This document shows, in pieces, positions 58,301 to 64,000 of a stretch of 64,000 nucleotides of DNA. The stretch covers positions 25,056,676-25,120,675 of the forward strand of contig NC_135550.1 in NCBI RefSeq assembly GCF_964340395.1, read 5' to 3'. Within the stretch, counting starts at the first letter, position 1. Each line of letters begins with the position of its first letter. Source of the stretch: Glandiceps talaboti. Taxonomy: Eukaryota > Hemichordata > Enteropneusta > Spengelidae. The position numbers and the translations under genes are program-made. Under the pieces are notes generated by a model. That model was not told the origin of the DNA, searched no databases, and saw only the letters and a list, made by a program, of their open reading frames with translations.

Positions 58301-61300
58301 TATAGCATGACATCTATGCTGTCCTGTTCTTATGGCATCCATGCTGTCCTGTTCTATATAGCCTGACATCCATGCTGTCTTGTTTTATACAGCATGGCAT
58401 CCATGCTGTCTTGTTTTATAGAGCCTCAGCTAGCATGCATGCTGCCCTGTTCTGTAGAGCTAAGAACCAACCAGTGCGGTTCATCTCTTGAAGGAAATGA
58501 AATAAACCTGAAAGTATGATTAATTCTAGGCTAAGATATGACATCACCTGTTCTCTGAAATATAACAATCAAAATATTACTACACTATATAATGACTCTC
58601 ATTCCATTACTGAGACAAAACTTTATTGTATAGGCTTGAATCTATGGTTTCCAATACTATAGTAAAGATATGTAGTGGCACAATGATAGGAGCTGTAGCT
58701 AGCATACAGCTAATGTACTGTAGTAGAAGCTTTTAGGGAGTCAAACTTGGTGGGCAGATTCCTGTAAAGACCTATAAGTGTGTTGAAATGATGTCCAGTC
58801 CCAGACTTAGGGCATTTGTGATACATTAAATACTTGTACAATCAGAGAACAGCTGTTATCCTGACTAATGACACCTCAGAAATGACAAACCAAAAATAAA
58901 AAGCAGACACATAAATTTAATTCATTTCCTAGTCTTCGGCTTTAAATTTGTAGCTCATCAGTGTTTTGTTTCCACGACAGAACTATTAATCAGGACCCAC
59001 TTACGATGTCACCTCTCTGCTACCTTCATTTAAACAATATGACATCCAAACATGCCAGCTACTATAAACTTAATGGAATTACCAATAATCTAAAAGCAGA
59101 GTTTATCTCGATGGCCCTTTAAAAAAAAAAGATTAACGTTGGCATTTGAAAGGTATGTATCTTAGACAAAATGTCTGGAAATTTCAAATCCATATTTCAT
59201 ACCTGTTAAAAGTGTGCTGACATTTGTCATTCTGTAGTAAGTAGTTTCCATTTGGTTTTTTTCACATTAAGTTGCTTTGAATTGTTTAGCCAGCTCTGTG
59301 GATAGAGATAAAATGACAATACAAATGACAACAAATGTATGGATATTTAAATATGCTGTTGCTATCTTGATACCTATTACAGATAAATTGAGATCCAATC
59401 TGTTACAAACTTGATAATGTCTTGTCTCTTCAAACCATTTATTTTATGAAAACTGGACAGACATTAATGTCCAGAATATACAGATTGTTTCACTAAAAAT
59501 TTTTTATAGTCTTTAGAGTGCTTTTAAGATGTCTAGTTCTGTCAACATCCGATACTATTCAGGAGGGCAAGGTTGTATTATTACTGACCAGTAGTTTCTA
59601 GCCCTATCAAACCATTTGGAATTGTTTTCTTATGAAATAAACTTAGCAAACAAAGGATTTAAGAAGATATGGGTCCAAGATGTAGAAAAGATATGGTTTG
59701 CCTGATACACTATTTTGTCTGAACACACACACAGGTATGCAAATGTAAACCTTAACTATTGCGCAATAGTTTAAATGCTGAAGGTTGCCTAGCAGCATAA
59801 AGTAGATTGCTGGCCATGGAGGTTGGGAGGGGTAGACTATGAAAAATATTGCGTTTTCAGACCAATAGTTTCTGTAAAGTTATTTTTTTACATTGAATTA
59901 GTTGCTTGCATACCACTTTTGTACATTTTCATTTCATACAACCTGATTAAAATGGATGTAGGAATATAGTTTGATTCTTGTATTTATCTCTATTTCCTTC
60001 TTATTTTGTCATTTTGATTTCGATTTTGTTCTCTAAGAATGATCACCTTCCTCTTAACATAAGAATTTGATTATTCTCAGAACAACAAAAGTGAAAAGAA
60101 ACAACATTATTATGCCATGCACAAGTCAAGTTGAACAAAAAGTATGAATATATACTCTGGTCGTTCTACGTCACGACAACGTGCGTCTATGCCACGACAG
60201 TGCGTGTCTATGTCACTTGTTCTACTGTGTTCAAAATATGAGTTAAACGATCAAAATTGCCATTACTTTCCCCGATTTTTCTTTGATATTACTGGCGCTG
60301 GTATAATTATGTTATTCTCCAATATTTTTCTTCATTCAACTGGAAAATAATCGTGACCTAAGGGTTGTCACTACCCGTCTAGCAACTCGTAGTGACAAAG
60401 ACACCTTAGGTCACTCATATTTTCCTTGGCCAACTGAAGGAAGATATCGGAAATAACATATACATATACAAAGGAAATATAGGTATTTTAAATAACCGAA
60501 TCAAGCCGTATTCCTACATCAGATTTTTAAATCAGATTGGATTTCTTATAGGATGTTTTGCAAAAATAATTAATCTAGTAATGTTAGATGTAACTACATT
60601 TTTTGTGCTAATTTGGCGTCCATTTCAAATGACAAATTAAAATATTCTAATATCATATCTAAATTAATTATTCTTTTAATTTGAAATTGATTTCATGTAT
60701 TAGATTTTGAATACATGAATACTAGATCTAAATATTAATGAATCTTTGTTTGTTTTTTGAAATCCATTTAAAATGAAGAAATCTAACCAAATTTAGAATG
60801 AGCCGTAATCAAAAATGGAAGTTTTATAAACTAGCAATGAACGATGTGTAATAGGAGAGAATTGAACTGGCAGCTGTCAAAGGGATGTCCAAATAATATC
60901 TGTATTTGGACCAAACATTGAACAATAGAAGAGATATTTTCAGTGGTAGTGGTAGATATGTGTTTTGAGTAAACTGTCGGTTAGGCATATTGCTTGCGAT
61001 ACATCCACATTGAAAGGATGAGTTGATAGTGACAGGAGTGTGTATACATTCGCACCATTGCCAATATCAAGCACATTATACCAGCACTTTTTTGCAGTTG
61101 TGTGTCTGTAATTGCAGGTTACAATGTTGCTTCATTGTCAATCATACTGACAAAATTCTGACATTCTTTTTTTACATGCAAATTATTTTCATCTGTATTT
61201 TGAAAACTAAATGTTGGTCACGCAAAACAAATATACTACACACAGGGAAAGTTGCAGTATTGAAGTAAAGTACAGGATTTGATAACAAAATGCCATGGTA

Positions 61301-64000
61301 ATAGAAATAGGGTTTTCAGTAACATTGACATTGTTTTCCACTAAATGTTGGAAGAATTAATCGAGTGTGGTCTGTTTTACTCACAAGTCGTGCAATGGTA
61401 AGGGGGGAAGTAGAGTAAACTAATTCAGAAACTGGGTTTTTGGCCTACTTCACTCTGGGATTAATAAAAGCACTGGTAGAGAATCTGCTAAAAAATGAGT
61501 GGGAACACATGCAAATGTATTCTCCTTAACAAATATACAGGTAGTATTTGAAACATAGTACAAATGACCCAGAACCTTGGTTGAATTTTGCCTACCCAGC
61601 ACCGTCCGTAATAATAACACAGGTAGGGAACCCCAAATAAAATGGCTCTAAAATGTGTGCATGTTTACCACAGTACTTCTTACCTCTATTAAAATACATC
61701 AAATAAATCCCTCAAAAATGATAGTAAACCCTTCGAAAATGATGTCAAAATACTGATCGATTTTACCTCCTGTAACAAAAATTGTATTCATCAAAAAATA
61801 AAAATGTCATCTAGCATGTCAGTTATCACATGACTGTTAAAAGACGTACGTTTCGTTTTCTGTTCCATTCCACTCAAATTTCATAAACTTTATCTTGCAG
61901 AAAGTAAAGTTACATTTACTTTGTACTTTTTATTGATTTTCGACAAAATGTGTTCAAAACGTGTTATGTTGTAGCTAGTGTCTGTGGGTAGCTTGTCGAT
62001 GTCACTCGATCTATAATTATGATGTGTTAATTCTATCCATACAGCAAACACAGCACTGAGAATCACATATCATGTTGACAGGCAAGTCTCTGACAGGCAG
62101 TGAAAAGAACCCATTGGTTGTCTTTCTCTCGCTTGACAAATCAGAGAAAAATGTAAAGATAGATGGTGTATTGTGTGCAATGAATACATAGGAAACTGGA
62201 AATATAAAATTCCAGATTTGCACCTTTCTGTAATAGGGTTCAAACAGCCTAGCAAAAAAAATGAATGTTTATGATACTAAATTTTGATTTCGGATTTCCA
62301 ACTCTCTGCTACCAGGAATAGGAAACTACTTTTTTTTCCAAACTTCTACCATTCTGTTATCAGGGTTCTAAAACCTTAGCAAAAACAATGAATGTATAGT
62401 TAAACTAACAATTTTTTTTTCCATATTTGCACCTCTGTGTAACAGGGTTCTAACACCTCAGGTAGAAAAAACACAACACAACGTATAGAACATTGTACAT
62501 TTTGCAGATTTGCACTTCTCCATTACTAGAATTTAAAAAAAAACACTGAAAACTGTGAATTTTTTTCACCAGATTTCACCCACTCCGTTACCAGTGTTTT
62601 AAAACCGTAGCAAAATATAATAGTGTAAGTTGTGCCTATAAAGGCTTATAGTTTGAATAAATTGTGGATTTGATCAAGACTAAAGTTTATATGTTTAGCT
62701 TTTGTAGCTGTCTCACAGTCAGTACCAGATAAGATGATAGATGACAAAGACTAACATGAGATGAAAGATTTTTATACAAACAATGTATGTAATCACAGAT
62801 AAATGCAATATTTCCTCTTAGAAGTACCTACTCCCTGTAACAGAATAACTGTCATCAGCAAAGACGGCCTTATCTGCTATATCTGACTGTTTGCCCTTTT
62901 AGGACTCAAGAGCCTGGTGTGCACAGAGTTGACTCTACTACCAGTGTTGTCTTTTTCAATAAAACAGATACTAAAAACTCAAGCAAACAGAGCAAATGAA
63001 ATGAGAGCGTTCAACCTATCCCCATGCCTGTCAACTGTATGCATTACTGGGTATCTTGATGCTCTGGTGTTCTGTTAAAATGTAAGGCCATTAGTAAAAA
63101 AGTGGGGAGGGGAGAAACTAAAAAAGTTGGACTGGACTGAGGACTTTTCCGTCCAAGACTCCAACTTCATCAACTTGTCAGTCAGATTTTTTGTATTTTG
63201 AAAAAAAACAAAAAAACATTAGGTCAAGTTGAAATGCAATTCAGAAATAAATTGATAGAAACTAGATTTGTAGAATCCATCTTTCCAGTGAAATGTGTCT
63301 ACTAGTGTTCTGTAGGATCTAGGAATGTAAATCATAAATTTTATATGCTGATGTTAACTTCTGTAGCCTTTACTCAAAAAACACCATTATTGTAATAACT
63401 TTGCTCGGAGTAAAAAAACTGTGGCTAGAGTATTGCTGTAAAACCCTTCTTTTTTTTTGCTGTGCTTTTCTGGATTTCTTAGTACTTATATAAGCATAAA
63501 GTCTCCCAAGTATGTATAACTGATAATGGTGTGTCAGGTCTTGGTAAGGTAAGGTGAGGTGAGGTTGGAGGATATACGATAAGGAATGTGTGTGTAATCT
63601 GCTACATAAACTCAACACATCTCCACTATCTTTGCAAAATATTTGGTTTCTTGTGTAAGTTTACCTGTATGTACATAACCCCGATTCCCCAGGTTAACCA
63701 AAATCCTCACCTCAAGAGAAAAGAAACGAAAAAAAAATGAAGAAGAATGAGCAAGAAGAAATCCCCATTTGCAGAGAATCTACGTTTCTTGATGTTGATT
63801 TATTCATTTATTTACTTTGTATGATTAGATATAGAGAATGTATTATTTTGTCAGATATGCCACTAACTCAGCTCTGATTTATTTCTCTCTGTGCAATAGT
63901 AATAATTGTCAGCAGCGACACAAATGTGTACACAAGAACAAGAAAAAGGAGAAATCAAAGTCTAGGAGAAAATCAAAAGAAGGAAATATAAAAGACTCAT
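33028..64000 (+). CDS. MIPOL1: MIPOL1, coiled-coil protein (partial, continues beyond the window)
   Basis: Nine exons joined with consistent phases: 33028-33206, 33364-33378, 36215-36378, 39453-39665, 40250-40740, 41166-41271, 44910-45097, 45867-46037 and 46864-46956, giving 540 codons with no stop; a tenth is likely at 63913. The N-terminal 330 residues are charged and low in order, with Lys/Arg-rich, Asp/Glu/Ser-rich, His/Arg-rich and Pro-rich stretches. From about 330 onward the protein is coiled-coil. The blocks LKLAKSLAEASTEAEIAAKG, RKKRITSEEMRAILDERDIA and CKKLEQEL match my recollection of vertebrate MIPOL1. Human MIPOL1 is 442 residues, so the N-terminal part is longer here. Its molecular role is poorly known; the human gene was named from a mirror-image polydactyly translocation. 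The ~17-kb last visible intron and others carry most of the repeats and candidate regulatory sites. Confidence 0.88.
33364..33378 (+). CDS. MIPOL1: MIPOL1 15-nt microexon
   Basis: Acceptor TTCTTATCAG, 15 nt, donor GTATGT. Adds EKRER in frame between exon 1 and exon 3. Exon 1 joined directly to exon 3 is also in frame, so this can be a cassette microexon. Confidence 0.6.
33379..36214 (+). other. MIPOL1: MIPOL1 intron 2
   Basis: No exon recognised. It contains a 20-bp near-palindrome TTGTTATCCCAGGATAACAA (35339-35358). A 115-codon minus-strand frame (35199-35546) has no recognisable domain. Confidence 0.6.
36215..36378 (+). CDS. MIPOL1: MIPOL1 exon 3
   Basis: Acceptor TACTACAG, donor GTAAGA. 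Encodes DRKVRREVALRRAAEKRQLD and a segment ending HRLAPATRRHKMRG. A strongly charged helix. Confidence 0.88.
38538..38705. repeat. two tandem units each carrying an RFX X-box
   Basis: Two units of about 83 bp share CAGCCATATGACAT, GACA-AGGGATATGGTTGTTA and CATCAGTTGTAT. Each contains an X-box palindrome: GTTGTTATGGCAAC (38582-38595) and GTTGTTATAGCAAC (38665-38678), matching the RFX consensus. Confidence 0.65.
39089..39103 (+). promoter_or_regulatory. CTCF-like motif, forward
   Basis: CCACTAGAGGGCAGC fits the core CTCF consensus of bilaterians. It lies in MIPOL1 intron 3. Confidence 0.5.
39453..39665 (+). CDS. MIPOL1: MIPOL1 exon 4
   Basis: The acceptor (TGTTATTTAAG) is weak; it was chosen because only this AG keeps frame with exons 3 and 5. 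Encodes an acidic, Ser-rich segment (LSEDDDYLSSLENSERGSEH) followed by a Lys-rich end. Donor GTAAGA. Confidence 0.75.
39888..39980 (+). mobile_element. MITE family M1, copy 3, in MIPOL1 intron 4
   Basis: Begins TTGTCGCAAACCACGGCCTC and ends GCTCTTGCAAGAATG. Same order of internal blocks as the copies at 3867 and 5679. The right terminal repeat is the most eroded. Confidence 0.7.
40250..40740 (+). CDS. MIPOL1: MIPOL1 exon 5
   Basis: 491 nt, acceptor GATTTCAG, donor GTAACG. Encodes DEEDEGSYLSDGSYYSDLEH, a His/Arg-rich patch (SHHRGHKSSRHRRHRRN), a Pro/Tyr-rich patch (PVPTPVFYYPDYLYD) and then the start of the coiled coil (LPSLVNELDEAKELNRK). The frame runs a further ~40 codons into a CA-repeat in the intron, which is not coding. 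Confidence 0.9.
41166..41271 (+). CDS. MIPOL1: MIPOL1 exon 6
   Basis: Acceptor TTTACTTTTCAG, donor GTATGA. Encodes LSDKLMEAEREIESLKLAKS followed by LAEASTEAEIAAKGA, a heptad-rich block resembling vertebrate MIPOL1. Confidence 0.92.
41462..43174. repeat. 32-bp minisatellite, ~53 copies, in MIPOL1 intron 6
   Basis: Unit: GGGCCACCCCTACAATGCAA plus ACATCCATATTA. The variable positions are GGGCC / GAACC / GGACC, ACATCC / ACACCC and CTACAAT / CTAGAAT / CTACGAT. Variants recur in blocks of several units, so the array has higher-order structure. The left 300 bp are more degenerate. Copies are contiguous without unique spacers. Confidence 0.97.
43175..44909 (+). other. MIPOL1: MIPOL1 intron 6, right part
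   Basis: No exon recognised before exon 7. Contains the perfect 12-bp palindrome GACTCCGGAGTC near 43759-43770 and one copy of repeat family M2 (44411-44700). Confidence 0.6.
44411..44700. mobile_element. repeat family M2, copy 1
   Basis: About 290 bp shared with 60111-60460, from ACCATGCACAAG to GGGGAATAACAT. The second half is a hairpin: GTTATTCTCCAATATTT opposes AAATATTGGGGAATAAC. This copy lacks ~43 bp of the hairpin tip present in the other copy. Confidence 0.8.
44910..45097 (+). CDS. MIPOL1: MIPOL1 exon 7
   Basis: Acceptor TTTATCCAAACAG, donor GTATGA. Encodes LIEEIYRAQKQRDAAVMARL and RIANEERDEAILRLKKLEMA, then an acidic linker (SSDEDISPTDT). Coiled coil. Confidence 0.92.
45867..46037 (+). 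CDS. MIPOL1: MIPOL1 exon 8
   Basis: 57 codons on codon boundaries, acceptor TTATCTTACAG, donor GTTAGC. Encodes SMNELLSRLTKADGGEDIDK and RKKRITSEEMRAILDERDIA, the best-conserved block with vertebrate MIPOL1. Confidence 0.94.
46031..46182. repeat. short direct repeat duplicating the exon 8 donor region
   Basis: GCCAAGGTTAGCTTGTATAT at about 46033 recurs at about 46140, about 107 bp downstream, with following bases also alike (CTTGAAAAC / CTTGAAACC). The second copy is a decoy 5' splice site. Reading through to it would meet a TGA at 46062-46064. Confidence 0.75.
46216..46495. repeat. (CATA)n microsatellite with inverted core
   Basis: A C-run, then (CATA)n, then a short (GTAC)(GTAT) stretch of opposite polarity, then (CATA)n and CA/CT-rich sequence. 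Met-Tyr-Val-Cys and His-Thr-Tyr-Ile frames on both strands are artefacts of it. Confidence 0.97.
46864..46956 (+). CDS. MIPOL1: MIPOL1 exon 9
   Basis: 31 codons, acceptor GCCAATGTCTTAG, donor GTAAGA. Encodes CKKLEQELGYVRKRNEALPS and KNNQEVAGMR, following exon 8 as in vertebrate MIPOL1. Confidence 0.9.
46988..47001 (-). promoter_or_regulatory. CTCF-like motif, reverse
   Basis: GCGCCCTCTAGTGG is the complement of CCACTAGAGGGCGC, a full match to the CTCF core, just after exon 9. It points toward the forward site at 39089. Confidence 0.5.
48120..48640. promoter_or_regulatory. candidate enhancer in MIPOL1 intron 9
   Basis: Non-repetitive and less AT-rich than the neighbourhood. Contains TGTTTACC (48351-48358, forkhead type), GGATTAA (48507-48513, OTX/GSC type) and CAAGTG (48525-48530, NKX2 type). 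Each word is short and could occur by chance; the call rests on clustering and context. Confidence 0.3.
50160..50250. promoter_or_regulatory. YY1/RFX motif cluster with hairpin
   Basis: AAGATGGCTGCC (YY1 type) starts near 50176. CAAAGATGG (50174-50182) and CCATCTTTG (50206-50214) form a short hairpin. GTTGCCATGGCAAT (50229-50242) is a strong RFX X-box. Confidence 0.4.
50590..50690. mobile_element. hairpin MITE, family M4, copy 1
   Basis: AGTCCAGAGACTTGTCTTGG at the left opposes CCAAGACAAGAATCTGGGCT at the right, with a GCTT-AAGC core. The same structure occurs at 57574-57674. Confidence 0.72.
51275..51360. mobile_element. fragment of MITE family M3
   Basis: GTTAGTCTAGTTCCTATACA, CACCTCCAC and CCACGTTGGTATCCAGACTA follow the order seen in the fuller copy at 55905-56075. 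Confidence 0.6.
54181..54690. repeat. 58-bp minisatellite with CCATGG core
   Basis: About eight to nine units carrying CACTTACATGAGATGAACAG, TTCAGCCACAACTGTTTCCA and TGGTTATAGTCCCCGCCT. Middle units are nearly identical and outer ones diverge. Each includes TGTTTCCATGGTTA, similar to an RFX half-palindrome. Confidence 0.95.
55380..55741. mobile_element. long-TIR MITE, family M5
   Basis: Arms of about 75-80 bp (55380-55455 and 55660-55741) are inverted copies sharing GTGTGGGGAT, TCTCGCCATTC and CCTGGTATTT-ACTAG. The middle is unrelated. A compact relative lies at 56844-56944. Confidence 0.75.
55905..56075. mobile_element. MITE family M3, fullest copy
   Basis: Contains CTAGTCTAGTTCCTATACGA, CACCTCCACTCACAGTGG and GTTAGAGACCAC, bounded by AGTCTGGATGCC on the left and GGCATCCATACT on the right, which are imperfect inverse copies. 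Internal GGAGGTG and CACCTCC also pair. Confidence 0.65.
56440..56562. repeat. ~37-bp tandem repeat
   Basis: Three to four units of ATCTATGGCCATAGTCTG plus TTTTTGTCCAAATCA. TATGGCCATA is a perfect palindrome within the unit. Confidence 0.8.
56844..56944. mobile_element. MITE family M5, compact copy
   Basis: Two ~46-bp arms (AAAATCCAGTCACGTGCAGG onward, and the complement ending GATTGGATTCTT) meet around CCTACC / GGTAGG with a loop of about 9 bp. Interior words TTTTTGCTCTCATCATTC match the arms at 55380-55741. Confidence 0.7.
57574..57674. mobile_element. hairpin MITE, family M4, copy 2
   Basis: ACAGAGACTTGTCTTGGTGT and CACTATCTCAAG at the left oppose CTTGAGATAGTAACACCATG and ACAAGTCTTTGG at the right. 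The core is GCTCACC / GCGAGC. Better preserved than the copy at 50590. Confidence 0.78.
58275..58460. repeat. ~40-bp tandem repeat
   Basis: About five diverged units carrying GGCATCCATGCTGTCCTGTT and CTATATAGCCTGA. Confidence 0.8.
59736..59771. promoter_or_regulatory. POU octamer next to an 18-bp perfect palindrome
   Basis: ATGCAAAT (59737-59744) is a perfect POU octamer. AACTATTGCGCAATAGTT (59754-59771) is an 18-bp perfect palindrome with the C/EBP-like core TTGCGCAA. Confidence 0.4.
60111..60460. mobile_element. repeat family M2, copy 2
   Basis: Matches 44411-44700 and retains the full hairpin tip: GTGACCTAAGG opposes CCTTAGGTCAC, with GTCACTAC / GTAGTGAC inside. The first ~180 bp contain CTGGTCGTTCTA-GTCAC and TGTTCAAAATATGAGTTAAA. 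Confidence 0.82.
62213..62630. repeat. diverged ~95-bp tandem repeat
   Basis: Four to five units share ATTTGCACCT, CTGT-ACAGGGTTCTAA and CCTTAGCAAAAA. Intron 9 of MIPOL1; non-coding. Confidence 0.65.
63913..64000 (+). CDS. MIPOL1: probable MIPOL1 exon 10 (cut by window edge)
   Basis: A pyrimidine-rich tract (TTTATTTCTCTCTGTGCAAT) leads to AG at 63911-63912. In the phase left by exon 9 the frame stays open to the edge and encodes QRHKCVHKNKKKEKSKSRRK followed by SKEGNIKDS, a lysine-rich segment. No donor is visible inside the window. The composition resembles exon 4 rather than the coiled coil, so it may be an alternative exon or chance. Confidence 0.4.

Larger units (their letters stand above)
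46957..63912 (+). other. MIPOL1: MIPOL1 intron 9, ~17 kb
   Basis: No convincing exon. It holds the reverse CTCF-like site (46988), a GC-richer non-repetitive stretch with FOX/NKX/OTX-like words (48120-48640), a YY1/RFX cluster (50160-50250), a CRE TGACGTCA (51622-51629), several MITEs, three short tandem repeats and a POU/palindrome cluster (59736-59771). Large regulatory introns are expected for a bystander gene next to FoxA. Confidence 0.65.

Overview
The window is animal nuclear DNA: AT-rich, with genes split by GT-AG introns, many microsatellites and minisatellites, and short hairpin-type transposable elements. I see no bacterial operons, no rRNA or tRNA genes, no CRISPR array and no reverse-transcriptase or capsid coding sequence. 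Two genes can be read exon by exon. One is SLC25A21, the mitochondrial 2-oxodicarboxylate carrier, on the minus strand at 32674-22219. The other is MIPOL1, a coiled-coil protein, on the plus strand from 33028 past the right edge. They lie head to head about 350 bp apart. In vertebrates the order is PAX9 (+), SLC25A21 (-), MIPOL1 (+), FOXA1, part of the 'pharyngeal gene cluster' described for deuterostomes. The window therefore suggests a deuterostome, and the AT-rich composition fits a hemichordate or other ambulacrarian. The species cannot be fixed from sequence alone.

Layout. 1-2.2 kb: a candidate terminal exon and long 3' UTR of a plus-strand gene; by position and orientation this could be Pax1/9, but the sequence does not prove it. 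2.2-7.1 kb: no gene, only repeats and a 341-bp near-perfect palindrome. 7.1-20.3 kb: two abutting head-to-tail copies of a segment carrying an intronless ACSF2-like acyl-CoA synthetase gene. The right copy is intact (563 aa) and the left is broken by a frameshifting deletion. 20.3-22.2 kb: intergenic, with a MITE and a CCAAT-rich minisatellite. 22.2-32.7 kb: SLC25A21, eight coding exons and 296 codons, plus an extra displaced copy of exon 2. 32.7-33.0 kb: a compact bidirectional promoter. 33.0-64 kb: nine recognised MIPOL1 exons, including a 15-nt microexon, and a probable tenth at the right edge. MIPOL1 introns hold a 1.7-kb minisatellite, several hairpin MITE families and candidate CTCF, RFX, POU and FOX motifs.

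How the parts fit. SLC25A21 (lysine and tryptophan catabolism) and MIPOL1 have no obvious shared biochemistry. In this cluster they are generally viewed as bystander genes whose introns host regulatory DNA for the neighbouring transcription factors. The acyl-CoA synthetase pair looks like a lineage-specific insertion between the putative Pax1/9 end and SLC25A21. No wholly new enzymatic system is evident. The most unusual items are the displaced SLC25A21 exon copy, the microexon, the broken/intact synthetase pair inside an ancient syntenic block, and a set of unclassified hairpin elements.
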